From VXNE01 sp965200505 (GTDB lineage: Bacteria; Pseudomonadota; Gammaproteobacteria; Pseudomonadales; Azotimanducaceae): a stretch of DNA of 64,000 nt. Position 1 is the stretch's first letter; every line of letters begins with the position of its first letter. Where the stretch lies: contig OZ241343.1 of the NCBI GenBank assembly GCA_965200505.1, positions 3,472,001 through 3,536,000 on the forward strand, written 5' to 3'. Both the position numbers and the translations under genes were made by a program. Positions 1 through 8,637 of the stretch are shown here, piece by piece. Under the pieces are notes generated by a model. It was given only the letters and a program-made list of their open reading frames with translations, had not been told where the DNA came from and did no database searches.

Positions 1-2
1 GG

Positions 3-1466
3 TTGTTCCTGCACGGGGCCGAACGGACAGCCGCCGGTGTCTCGATTGTTTGGCGCGGCGATGTGTTGGAGGACGATCTGAAGAACGTGCGCCGGGACGA
101 AATCGAAGAGCTGCTTAGACTCGTTCCCCCGCGGACCGCGGAAGCAATCGATGTCTCGCTGTCGTCAGCCCGGTCATGGCTTCGCGGGGCACAGAGTGAT
201 GCGACGGTGCTTGATGCCATGTCGGATGCACCAGCACGGGAAGAGACGATGTTGGCCGCGGAGAACCCAGCGGGTGAACGGCGGGCGTTCCGGTGGGCTG
301 GGACGAGCGACCCGCGCACATGTGTGGTGTTGCCGGACGAGCTGGCACCGGGAGACTTACTGATTGTCCCCGCCGAGTACGGTGGTTGCGACGAGTTCGG
401 CTGGGCACCCGACTTTCGCGATCGCGTGGAGGACGTGGCCAACGATGCGGCCCAACCATTCTGGGGGCGGCGGTGTGCGATTCGGGTTACCAGCCGCCTC
501 TTGCAGAACGATGATTTGTGGAACCGTGTCTCGGGGATACTCCAAGACGAAGGTGCTACGGCCGAAGATATGGTTGGCCGGCTGCTTGACATGCGGGGGC
601 TTTGGGCTATGGGTGCGGTGGGGGAGGAGGATGGCTGGACGCGAAGTGGTCAGCGTGAACTGAGGGTGCTATGGGATGGCCTGGAGAAGCTGCGACGTAA
701 ACGTGGCCGGCTTGATGTTCACTTCCCTTACCCTGGGGGTCGTGAAGAAGGTGCAGTTTTTGTGGCGGGGCGGGGGATCAAAGACGAGGGTACGTCGGAT
801 GACGGGGCGTCGGCGACAGAAGACGACAGCCTCTCATACACCTCCGGTAGACCGGTGGAACTCGACGATCACGGGAATCGGGTCGCCGGTTTCGTCAAGC
901 GTTTTGCGAAGGCCCTCGGCCTCGGGGAAGTGACGGACGATCTTCGGCTCGCGGCATATCTCCATGATGCCGGCAAGGCCGATCCGCGTTTCCAGCTGAT
1001 GCTGTCGGGTGGCGACCCTTGGAATCGCCCCGATGGTCCGCCGCTGGCCAAGAGCGGGCGATCATGGTCGCCGGGCGCTTGGAAGCGCGCTGGGCTGCCG
1101 GACGGGTGGCGGCACGAAGCCCTCTCCGTGAGGATGGCACGGGCCCATCCCCACTTTTCGGACGCGCGTGATCCCGCGCTCGTACTCTGGCTGATCGGGA
1201 GCCATCATGGTCTTGGGCGGCCGTTTTTCAACTTCTACGAACCGGCACCGGATCAGGAGCCGTTTTCATGCCTTGACGTTGCCGCCTGGCGGCTCCCTGT
1301 GGAGAAGCCGGGGCCACAATCGCTGGCTTTCGAGTTCCGCGGTGCCGACTGGCCATCCTTGTTTGAGCAACTGAAGCAACGATACGGGATATGGGGCTTG
1401 GCCCATCTGGAAGCGATCCTGCGTCTCGCCGACCACCGGGCGTCCGAGGAGGAGCGTGCGTCGTGA
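3..1466 (+). CDS. cas3: Type I-G CRISPR Cas3, C-terminal part with HD nuclease (partial)
   Basis: Cut by the left edge; the upstream reading frame is open, so the helicase part lies outside the window. The visible part carries an HD phosphohydrolase signature: LAAYLHDAGKADPRF, then WRHEALSV, then GSHHGLGR. In type I-G (formerly I-U) the HD nuclease domain of Cas3 follows the helicase instead of preceding it, which fits a C-terminal HD here. Cas3 is recruited by Cascade to nick and degrade target DNA. Its stop overlaps the GTG of the next gene (GTGA), indicating one operon. The subtype rests on the C-terminal HD plus the downstream cas4-cas1 fusion. Csb1 (Cas7) and Csb2 (Cas5-6) are not visible and are presumably upstream. 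Confidence 0.85.
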   Translation: MFLHGAERTAAGVSIVWRGDVLEDDLKNVRRDEIEELLRLVPPRTAEAIDVSLSSARSWLRGAQSDATVLDAMSDAPAREETMLAAENPAGERRAFRWAGTSDPRTCVVLPDELAPGDLLIVPAEYGGCDEFGWAPDFRDRVEDVANDAAQPFWGRRCAIRVTSRLLQNDDLWNRVSGILQDEGATAEDMVGRLLDMRGLWAMGAVGEEDGWTRSGQRELRVLWDGLEKLRRKRGRLDVHFPYPGGREEGAVFVAGRGIKDEGTSDDGASATEDDSLSYTSGRPVELDDHGNRVAGFVKRFAKALGLGEVTDDLRLAAYLHDAGKADPRFQLMLSGGDPWNRPDGPPLAKSGRSWSPGAWKRAGLPDGWRHEALSVRMARAHPHFSDARDPALVLWLIGSHHGLGRPFFNFYEPAPDQEPFSCLDVAAWRLPVEKPGPQSLAFEFRGADWPSLFEQLKQRYGIWGLAHLEAILRLADHRASEEERAS

Positions 1467-2479
1467 CCGTAAATGCTTTTCATCGTCTCGACGGGTTGGA
1501 GCCCGACAACCTACTGGCCTTCATGGCGTTGCTGGGCCTGCTCCGAACCCTTGAAGAGACTCGCCCCGGCTGGTGTCCGCGCGTGTCGTGGACAGTGGAT
1601 GAACCGCCCCTGCGTCCGTGCCTGCATGTGGCAGAAGAAGTCGCGGGAAACGTGATCGTTGAGGCTGTGGCCGAAGGCGTAGAGGCTCTGGCCCCACGCC
1701 ACAACTTTGAGGGGCTGCCGGATTTGAAGCTTCTTCCCGGAGAAGCGGCAAGGAGACTTCGGGACGCGGCTGATTCGGACCGCTACACCGCCGATCTCTG
1801 GGCCGCGCTAGTCAGTGATGTCGCGATTGCCCGTGATGGCAAGAAGGTCGAGCCGACACCACTGTGCCTCATGTTCGGTCAGGGGCATCAACACTTCCTT
1901 TCGCGTTTGGCTTCGGTTCCGCAGCAGACAATACCACCGAGGCGAGGCACCGGCCGCAACAAGTCCGAGGTTTCCCAAATGGAGTGTTTGCATGAAGCGC
2001 TGTTCGCGTCTTGGAAACGACCCGACGCGACAGACTCGTTTCGATGGGACCCCCACGAAGACGTCCGTCATGCGTTGCATGCAAGAGATCCGACCGATTC
2101 AAAGACCAAGGAAACCACGCAGCACGGTGCCAACCAACTCGCTGCAATCGGCCTCTCCGTATTGACTGTCGTTCCGAGACAGCGATTCGGCACGGCGCGC
2201 CTCTCACTCCTTGGCGGCAGCCGTGAACGCGACGGCACTTACACCCTAAGTTGGCCCATCTGGCGCGAACCTATCAGCCTCGTTGGCATTCGCGCACTGC
2301 TGGGGCACCCACACTTAGACGATCCAAAGACCCGTGCAGCGCTTGGCACTGTGGAGCTGCGCCGCGCCCGAAGAATCTCTTCCGGCAAGTTCATGAACGT
2401 CACAAGGGCAACCGCGACTTCCAAGTACGGCAGCCCGACCTCGACGCGGGCAGCGCCCCGTATTGCGCCGGCGTCCTAG
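1463..2479 (+). CDS. Type I-G Cascade large-subunit-like protein (Cas8/Csx17-like)
   Basis: A 338-residue protein starting at a GTG that overlaps the cas3 stop, with a strong AGGAGGAG ribosome site upstream. The N-terminus (LDGLEPDNLLAFMALLGLLR) resembles the opening of Csx17/Cas8-type large subunits, where a short polar turn is followed by a helix ending in LGxLR. No enzymatic motif is visible. Its position between cas3 and cas4-cas1 fits the large-subunit slot of type I-G, where it would help PAM recognition in the effector complex. It is much shorter than the roughly 700 residues I recall for Csx17, so it may be a Cas8u2/Csb3-type protein or a shortened variant; I cannot decide between these. 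The C-terminus is low in recognisable structure. Confidence 0.55.
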   Translation: MTVNAFHRLDGLEPDNLLAFMALLGLLRTLEETRPGWCPRVSWTVDEPPLRPCLHVAEEVAGNVIVEAVAEGVEALAPRHNFEGLPDLKLLPGEAARRLRDAADSDRYTADLWAALVSDVAIARDGKKVEPTPLCLMFGQGHQHFLSRLASVPQQTIPPRRGTGRNKSEVSQMECLHEALFASWKRPDATDSFRWDPHEDVRHALHARDPTDSKTKETTQHGANQLAAIGLSVLTVVPRQRFGTARLSLLGGSRERDGTYTLSWPIWREPISLVGIRALLGHPHLDDPKTRAALGTVELRRARRISSGKFMNVTRATATSKYGSPTSTRAAPRIAPAS

Positions 2480-2522
2480 CCGCTGGGTGCAAGCGTCCCG
2501 AACCGACAAATGCATACCGATC

Positions 2523-4250
2523 ATGAGTAAGGGGGCTGGTCGGGCCGACGGTGGTGAGGCGCAGACCGTCATCCGCCTCTCAGGCGCCGGACGGAGTGCC
2601 CACGCGCCCCTTATACCAGCCCGCATTCTCAATGAGTTCGTGTACTGCCCCCGTCTAGCGTACTTGGAGTGGGTTCAGAGAGAGTGGGCCGATTCGGGGG
2701 ATACCGTGGAGGGTCGATACATCCACCGTCGAGTGGACGCGCCCGGCGGCTCTCTCCCTGCACCGGATGAGAGTGTTGATGAGTTGAGCCAGGCTAGGGC
2801 TGTCGAACTCTCCTCCAGGAAGCTGGACTTAGTAGCGAAGATCGATCTTATAGAAAGCGCCGATGGCGAGGTTACGCCGGTGGACTACAAGCGCGGTAAA
2901 CGTCCACATGTGCCCCGCCATGCATACGATCCAGAGCGCGTACAGTTGTGCGCTCAAGGCCTGCTGTTGGAAGACCATGGGTACAAGTGTTCGTCGGGTG
3001 TACTGTACTTTGCCGACTCTCGGGAGCGGGTACGGGTTCCGTTCGATGACGAGCTGCGCGCGTTGACTCGGGAGTCCTTGAGAATGCTGCGAGAGATTGT
3101 CGATGGTGGTCGGATTCCGCCGCCCTTGGAGGAAAGCCCCAAGTGTGGACGTTGTTCCTTGGTAGGGATTTGTCTGCCCGACGAAACGAACGCGCTGCGT
3201 TCTTCGGTCGAACAGGTGCGACCCATCAGCGTCCGGCGAACCCGTGCCCTGCCGGTGTACGTGCAATCGTACCGGGGCAAGGTGGCCAAGAAGGGAGAGC
3301 AGTTGGTCATCACCAAGGATGACGACGCCCCGACCTTTGTTCGGTTGGCAGATACCTCGCAGCTTGTGCTAATGGGGAACGTCTGGGTTACGACGCCGAC
3401 GTTGCACGAACTCATGCGCCGCAACATTCCTATCACCTGGCACTCATATGGCGGTTGGTTTCTGGGCCACAGCATGGGCATCGGACATGCCAATGTCGAG
3501 CTGCGTACTGCCCAGTACAAGGGCTCATTCGACGAGCGAACCTGCTTGAAGTTGGCCGGAGGCTGGGTGCAGGCCAAGATTCGCAACTGTCGCACGCTGT
3601 TGCGAAGAAACCGGCGGCCCGACACGAATGTGGACGCCGCTCTCAAAGCGCTGAGGCATCTCTCTGTAGCCGCCGGGCGAGCACGCGGGATCGATAGGTT
3701 GCTTGGCATCGAGGGAGCTGCCGCAGCCCACTACTTTCAGAGCTTCACCGAAATGCTGAAGGGAAGTGAAGAAGCGGCGGACTTCGAAATCCACCAACGC
3801 AACCGCCGTCCGCCCCAAGACCCCATCAACGCCATGCTGTCTTTCGGTTACGCGATGCTGACCAGGACTCTTTTGGTGACGCTTTCCGCGACGGGGTTTG
3901 ATCCCTACCGAGGATTCTTTCATCGGCCACGCTACGGACGGCCTGCTCTGGCCCTTGACATGATGGAGCCATTTCGTCCCCTAATCGTGGACTCCGTGGT
4001 CGTGACGGCCATCAACAACGGGGAGATTAGGGGCAAGGATTTTGTATACTCGCCTTTGGGCGTAAACCTGACGGATTTCGGACGCAGGCGTTTCATGGCT
4101 ACCTTCGAGCGTCGCTTGGCACAAGAAGTGACTCACCCACTGTTTGGGTACAGAGTGGAATACCGTAGACTACTTGAAATACAAGCTCGGCTATTGGGTA
4201 GGTTCCTATTGGACGAGATCCCGGAGTACCCGAACTTCGTGACCCGCTAG
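2523..4250 (+). CDS. cas4-cas1: Cas4-Cas1 fusion, spacer acquisition nuclease/integrase
   Basis: 575 residues. The Cas4 half (about 1-235) has the iron-sulfur cysteines C42 and C208/C211/C217 and the RecB-type nuclease motif with D107 and VDYKRG at 120-125. The Cas1 half (about 240-575) has the metal ligands E397 (GIEGAAA), H467 (FFHRPRYGR) and E482 (DMMEPFRP). Fusion of Cas4 to Cas1 is a hallmark of type I-G/I-U systems: Cas4 trims prespacers and checks the PAM, Cas1 with Cas2 integrates them. An in-frame upstream start at 2463 exists, but ATG 2523 begins just after the end of the previous gene. No strong ribosome site is visible. cas2 follows after 24 bases. Confidence 0.95.
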   Translation: MSKGAGRADGGEAQTVIRLSGAGRSAHAPLIPARILNEFVYCPRLAYLEWVQREWADSGDTVEGRYIHRRVDAPGGSLPAPDESVDELSQARAVELSSRKLDLVAKIDLIESADGEVTPVDYKRGKRPHVPRHAYDPERVQLCAQGLLLEDHGYKCSSGVLYFADSRERVRVPFDDELRALTRESLRMLREIVDGGRIPPPLEESPKCGRCSLVGICLPDETNALRSSVEQVRPISVRRTRALPVYVQSYRGKVAKKGEQLVITKDDDAPTFVRLADTSQLVLMGNVWVTTPTLHELMRRNIPITWHSYGGWFLGHSMGIGHANVELRTAQYKGSFDERTCLKLAGGWVQAKIRNCRTLLRRNRRPDTNVDAALKALRHLSVAAGRARGIDRLLGIEGAAAAHYFQSFTEMLKGSEEAADFEIHQRNRRPPQDPINAMLSFGYAMLTRTLLVTLSATGFDPYRGFFHRPRYGRPALALDMMEPFRPLIVDSVVVTAINNGEIRGKDFVYSPLGVNLTDFGRRRFMATFERRLAQEVTHPLFGYRVEYRRLLEIQARLLGRFLLDEIPEYPNFVTR

Positions 4251-4274
4251 GATTTCGGGGGAGGACATCTTGGA

Positions 4275-4589
4275 ATGGGGCCTAAGAAGATGAAGACAGA
4301 CGAGCGCTTATACTTCGTAATGTACGACATTGCAGACCCGAAACGTTGGCGATCCATCTTTCGCACTATGAAAGGATACGGGGATTGGGTGCAACTATCC
4401 GTCTTCCAGTGCCGGCTAGGGAAGGTTCGCCACGCCGAATTGGTGGCAGACTTGGATAGGATAATCCATCATAACGAAGATCATGTCGTCTTGGTGGATG
4501 TCGGGACTCCCGACGGCTCTTCAGCACGAATCGTGTCGCTAGGGTCACGTCGGCTGCCGTCTCCGGATCGTGAAATTGTCATAGTCTAG
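4275..4589 (+). CDS. cas2: Cas2, spacer acquisition subunit
   Basis: 104 residues with the Cas2 ferredoxin-like beginning LYFVMYDIADPKRWRSIFR, including the conserved early aspartate (YDIAD), and the later FQCRLG and HHNEDHVVLVD strands. It forms the Cas1-Cas2 integrase scaffold. The start at 4275 is chosen because GGGGGAGG lies about ten bases upstream; a shorter in-frame start exists at 4290. It is the last gene of the cas operon and is followed directly by the array leader. Confidence 0.95.
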   Translation: MGPKKMKTDERLYFVMYDIADPKRWRSIFRTMKGYGDWVQLSVFQCRLGKVRHAELVADLDRIIHHNEDHVVLVDVGTPDGSSARIVSLGSRRLPSPDREIVIV

Positions 4590-4890
4590 GCAATGCCATG
4601 GCCGGGTTGCCCGAAACACTTTTGGGAACGAACGACGCTTGCCATGCCCTCAAAAAATCGCTAAGGTGCGGCCTTGCTGACTGGATTGCGAGACGTGCAT
4701 CGGTGAGCGTTCACCGCTTCATCTCTCGCAGTTGCACGACAAGTTCTTTAAGAACAAGAAGTTGCCAATGGACATGGCGCTAGGGAGCGAGCGGCACCGT
4801 TGGTTGTTTGACCCCCTTGCAAAACCCAAAGGGCGACCACTCGAAATCCGCCACTGGCGAGCGCGTGTGACGCGCACTCTAGAAGGTGGA
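4590..4890 (+). promoter_or_regulatory. CRISPR leader
   Basis: About 300 bases between cas2 and the first repeat with no convincing gene. By position this is the leader, where array transcription starts and new spacers are inserted. It holds a 13-base palindrome, GTTCTTTAAGAAC, at 4743-4755, a possible protein-binding site. I see no confident promoter hexamers. Placement on this side is supported by decay of the repeats at the opposite end of the array. Confidence 0.7.
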
Positions 4891-6804
4891 GCATCCGGGG
4901 CAGAATTGCCCCGGCCTCATTGAAGCCACCACAAGGAGTTCGTTTACGGCATCGATTGTCGCGCATCCGGGGCAGAATTGCCCCGGCCTCATTGAAGCGC
5001 CTCGAGGCGATCGATCCACCCATGGGCCGGCGCAGCATCCGGGGCAGAATTGCCCCGGCCTCATTGAAGCGACCCGAAGGCGCTGCAGCGTGACTATGTC
5101 CAAGCCCGCATCCGGGGCAGAATTGCCCCGGCCTCATTGAAGCCTCTTCATCCTTGACTTCACCAATTCTCGGTCACTTGCATCCGGGGCAGAATTGCCC
5201 CGGCCTCATTGAAGCGATGGATGGTGCGCCATGCGCGGGTTGCCCGTGTGCGGCATCCGGGGCAGAATTGCCCCGGCCTCATTGAAGCATCGAGAAATAG
5301 AGCCGAGACCCAGCGAGCCGGATCGCATCCGGGGCAGAATTGCCCCGGCCTCATTGAAGCGAGCGGTGGATGAAGCGGAGCCTCGGGATTGACGCCGCAT
5401 CCGGGGCAGAATTGCCCCGGCCTCATTGAAGCACGATCGCCGCCGGCGTGTCCCACGCCGTCAATGAGGCATCCGGGCAGAATTGCCCCGGCCTCATTGA
5501 AGCTTCGGCCGCCGAAAGGTTGTTAGCGCCGTAGGCGCCGCATCCGGGGCAGAATTGCCCCGGCCTCATTGAAGCCCCTCCGCCTTGGCGACGCGCTCGG
5601 CGAGCGGCGTCGCATCCGGGGCAGAATTGCCCCGGCCTCATTGAAGCCGGTCGATCCGCCGCCGCTCCGTCCGCGCCAGCGTCGCATCCGGGGCAGAATT
5701 GCCCCGGCCTCATTGAAGCAAGCCGACCAGCGGGCGCTTCCGCGTCGAGCCGTCCGCATCCGGGGCAGAATTGCCCCGGCCTCATTGAAGCATCAGGTGG
5801 AGGTGGTCGAGTTCCAATTGCCGCCCAGCATCCGGGGCAGAATTGCCCCGGCCTCATTGAAGCTTGGTCACAAGCCCCGCGTACAGCGCGTCGCCGCCCA
5901 GCATCCGGGGCAGAATTGCCCCGGCCTCATTGAAGCCTCAAGGTCGCGGATGCGCGAGTTTTGCTGCTTGTCGGGCATCCGGGGCAGAATTGCCCCGGCC
6001 TCATTGAAGCGCCACGCTCGCCTTCGATGCCAGTAGGCGACCACGGGCATCCGGGGCAGAATTGCCCCGGCCTCATTGAAGCCAAGAACGTTAGGTTGCG
6101 TCGGTCGCCGTCTGTGAGGCATCCGGGGCAGAATTGCCCCGGCCTCATTGAAGCACGTGGCGCGACCCGGACGACGGGATTCGCCGCCGAGCATCCGGGG
6201 CAGAATTGCCCCGGCCTCATTGAAGCGACCTGGTGTGGGCCAGCCCGCCGTGCCAGCGGTGGAGGCATCCGGGGCAGAATTGCCCCAGCCTCATTGAAGC
6301 ACTTGGGTTCGAGGGACTCAATGGCTCGGCGGATAATGCATCCGGGGCAGAATTGCCCCGGCCTCATTGAAGCCGGTCGACCCGGCGTCGCGCTTCGCGG
6401 GCAAGCGTCTCGCATCCGGGGCAGAATTGCCCCGGCCTCATTGAAGCTCGGATGTCGCCGTCCGAGTCCACGTTCCACGCATCCGGGGCAGAATTGCCCC
6501 GGCCTCATTGAAGCGTCTGGACCGACACGCAGGACGGGGTGCGCCGCCGCGCATCCGGGGCAGAATTGCCCCGGCCTCATTGAAGCATTGGCAGCGGCGA
6601 GATCAACGTCGACCTCCTGGACGCATCCGGGGCAGAATTGCCCCGGCCTCATTGAAGCGTGTTGGTGACGGTGAGGCCGGTGCCCGCGCCGTCCAAGTAT
6701 CCGGGGCAAAATTGCCCCGGCCTCATTGAAGCAATTTTGAAACGTTGGCGCCGGCGGGGCTCGGTGCGGTATCCGGGGCGAAATTGCCCCGGCCTCATTG
6801 AAGC
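4891..6804 (+). CRISPR. CRISPR array, type I-G, 27 repeats and 26 spacers
   Basis: The 36-base repeat starts GCATCCGGGG and ends CCTCATTGAAGC. Its centre is a perfect 8-bp stem, CCGGGGCA and TGCCCCGG, around GAAT. Repeats start at 4891, 4963, 5035, 5108, 5180, 5253, 5325, 5397, 5469, 5540, 5612, 5684, 5756, 5828, 5901, 5975, 6047, 6119, 6191, 6265, 6338, 6412, 6479, 6551, 6623, 6697 and 6769. Spacers are mostly 36-38 bases; one (6448-6478) is 31. Variants: the repeat at 5469 lacks one G, 6265 has one G to A change, and the last two begin GTATCC with changes at the loop. A crRNA read in the plus direction would carry the 8-base 5' handle ATTGAAGC, as usual for type I. Confidence 0.98.
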
Positions 6805-7706
6805 GTAGTCAAGAACCAACCATTCACCGTGAAGCGGGCATCCGCGAAGTCCTGGGCGCCGCTCACGGGCGTGATTTCGTGGTAGCAGTCGCTGGGGAAG
6901 AACACGATGCTGTTGTGTAGCGGTTCGATGCGCGTGAACACGCCTGGCCGGAAGCCGTTCTTCTGCCGGTTCGTGTCGTAGAGCAGCAGATCGCCGCCGG
7001 AGAACCGCCGCGGCTGGCGGTGGAAGTAATAGACGTAGCTGAGTCGTCGGTCGCTGTCGACGGGGTCGCCGTCCATGTGGACGCGAAAGAAGTCGCCATC
7101 CCGGTGCGCCGTCAGGTTCAATTCGATCTCGTGGGACTCGAGGTCGCGCACCGGCAACCGCCCAAGCGCGATTTCCGCGGCACGGGTGAGCTTCGCCTTG
7201 AACCACGACATCTGGCCTTGCAGTTTTCTCTCCACCGCGACCAACGCCTGCCGGGTGTCGGGCCTCAACTCGCCATCGGGCAAGTTGCAGCCGGTCACCC
7301 GTGCGGGCACGAATTGGTCGCGGTGGGTCACGGCGAAGCGTAGCAGGGCGTCGCACTCCTCAGGCGGCAGAAAGCCCTGCAGCCTCTCGAACGGCACCGG
7401 GGCGTAGCCCTTCGGCGTTGGCATGGTCCGCAGGTTGGCCCCGGTCAACACGGCTTCGGTCCAGCACACCAGCGGATGGTCGGGTAGCAGCGGTGCGATG
7501 CGTCGGCAGGTATCGAGCGCGGCGGCAACGTTGCCCCGGCGCCGCTGCACGGTGGCGAGTTGCCACAACGTCTTGGGCTGGTCGGGCTGCGCGGCGAGCT
7601 CATGCAGCAGCTTCGCTTCCGTGCGGGCCAGCAGGCCGTCGCTGCCGAACAAGTCGTCGGCACGGCGCTTGGCGACGTCGGCGTTTGGCTTAGCCGGTTG
7701 GCCCAT
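6795..7706 (-). CDS. TPR-linked 2OG-Fe(II) oxygenase (prolyl 4-hydroxylase fold), putative RiPP-modifying enzyme
   Basis: 303 residues. The N-terminal ~90 residues look like a TPR-type helical repeat (LLHELAAQPDQPKTLWQLA, then a second helical pair). The C-terminal domain carries the double-stranded beta-helix iron site: HMD at 210-212, the distal histidine in CYHEITPV (H276) and a 2-oxoglutarate arginine in RFTVNGWF (R291). Such enzymes hydroxylate side chains using iron, oxygen and 2-oxoglutarate. The start overlaps the end of the upstream cyclase-like gene by 17 bases, so the two are translationally coupled, with a peptide precursor gene further upstream. The last codons and stop lie inside the final CRISPR repeat. 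The substrate (the peptide core) is inferred from context. Confidence 0.85.
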   Translation of the reverse strand: MGQPAKPNADVAKRRADDLFGSDGLLARTEAKLLHELAAQPDQPKTLWQLATVQRRRGNVAAALDTCRRIAPLLPDHPLVCWTEAVLTGANLRTMPTPKGYAPVPFERLQGFLPPEECDALLRFAVTHRDQFVPARVTGCNLPDGELRPDTRQALVAVERKLQGQMSWFKAKLTRAAEIALGRLPVRDLESHEIELNLTAHRDGDFFRVHMDGDPVDSDRRLSYVYYFHRQPRRFSGGDLLLYDTNRQKNGFRPGVFTRIEPLHNSIVFFPSDCYHEITPVSGAQDFADARFTVNGWFLTTLQ

Positions 7707-8637
7707 CGGTCACCCGTTCCAGCGCGTCGATGCAGCAAGCGGTGGTGAGCGTGCGCGATTCAAACACGAAGGGGAAGCCGGGCCCGCCCACCCAAGCGAC
7801 GCACCCCAGCCAGCACCCGTCGGCGCGTTGCGCCTGCAGGATCCGCGTCACTGCCGACCGCGCGACCTCCGCGTGGTCTTGTAGTGCGCCCAAGCGATCC
7901 AGCGCCGCCAACGCCTGCCCCGTGCGCATGATGTCGATGAACGTGCCATCGGCCGCTTGGCTGGCCAGGATCCGCTCCAGCACGGGTTGCCGCAGTTCGG
8001 CGAAGGTGGGCGCTTGCAGGTCGCTGGCGCGGGCCAAGGCGACGTCCAAGTCAAGCGGGTGGTGATAGTAGTGCAGGGCGGCCTCGATCTCGTCGGGCGA
8101 CACGAGCACCAGTTCGGCGAGCCAATGCTGCGCGGCGCGGGTTTCCGGCCGGTCACCCAGATAGGCCACGACGTTGGCGTTCACCACGGCATCGGCCTCG
8201 TTGAAGATCTCCATCGGGTCTTCGTCGATTGGCAGCCAAGTGAGGAATCGGCCCTCGCCGTCGCGCTGCCCAAGGATGGCGTCCACGTTCGCCAGGGCGT
8301 CAGCGTGGGGGCCGGTCGCCACGGAGCAGATGGCGGTGTCGTCGGCGTCCGGCTGTAGGAAGTGGGCGTAGCGCCATAGCTCCCCCGGCTCGGCCGCGTC
8401 GTGCAGGAACTGGCGGGTTCGCCGTTGAATCTCCGCGACCTCCGGATGGCGGCACCCGGCAAGCGCCAAGGTGCCGTTTCCTGCCACGAAGGGGGGATTG
8501 TGGGTCTCCGTGCTCAAGGGCGCATGGACGTGGTACACCGTGGAGGGCCAGCCGCCGTCTGGCCCGACGGCTTGCGACAGGTAATCCATGCCGGCGTCCA
8601 CGGCACGGCTGCACGACTCCCGCAAATCGTCAAGCAT
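7690..8637 (-). CDS. Class II terpene cyclase-like alpha/alpha-toroid protein with DxDDTA motif, putative RiPP-modifying enzyme
   Basis: 315 residues. Several QW-type repeats of the squalene-hopene cyclase fold are visible: GPDGGW near 25-30, QRDGEGRF at 124-131, QAADGTF at 227-233 and QRADGCW at 270-276. A DADDTA sequence at 97-102 matches the DxDDTA acid motif by which class II terpene cyclases protonate their substrate. It is about half the length of a hopene cyclase, so it is a one-domain version. I see no LanC-type zinc site. It lies between a RiPP precursor gene and a 2OG oxygenase in one operon, so a role on the peptide (possibly on a prenyl group, or purely structural) is inferred. 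Whether it is an active cyclase cannot be told from sequence alone. Confidence 0.8.
   Translation of the reverse strand: MLDDLRESCSRAVDAGMDYLSQAVGPDGGWPSTVYHVHAPLSTETHNPPFVAGNGTLALAGCRHPEVAEIQRRTRQFLHDAAEPGELWRYAHFLQPDADDTAICSVATGPHADALANVDAILGQRDGEGRFLTWLPIDEDPMEIFNEADAVVNANVVAYLGDRPETRAAQHWLAELVLVSPDEIEAALHYYHHPLDLDVALARASDLQAPTFAELRQPVLERILASQAADGTFIDIMRTGQALAALDRLGALQDHAEVARSAVTRILQAQRADGCWLGCVAWVGGPGFPFVFESRTLTTACCIDALERVTDGPTG

Noticed and set aside
4886..6729. Open frames on both strands across the CRISPR array with repeated MRPGQFCPGC or HPGQNCPGLIEA blocks
   Set aside because: They are translations of the 36-base repeat in frame with the spacers; the array explains them fully.
7690..8637. 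LanC-type lanthionine cyclase identity for the toroid protein
   Set aside because: The zinc-binding Cys-Cys-His pattern is absent and the precursor core has no cysteine; QW repeats and DxDD fit the terpene cyclase fold better.
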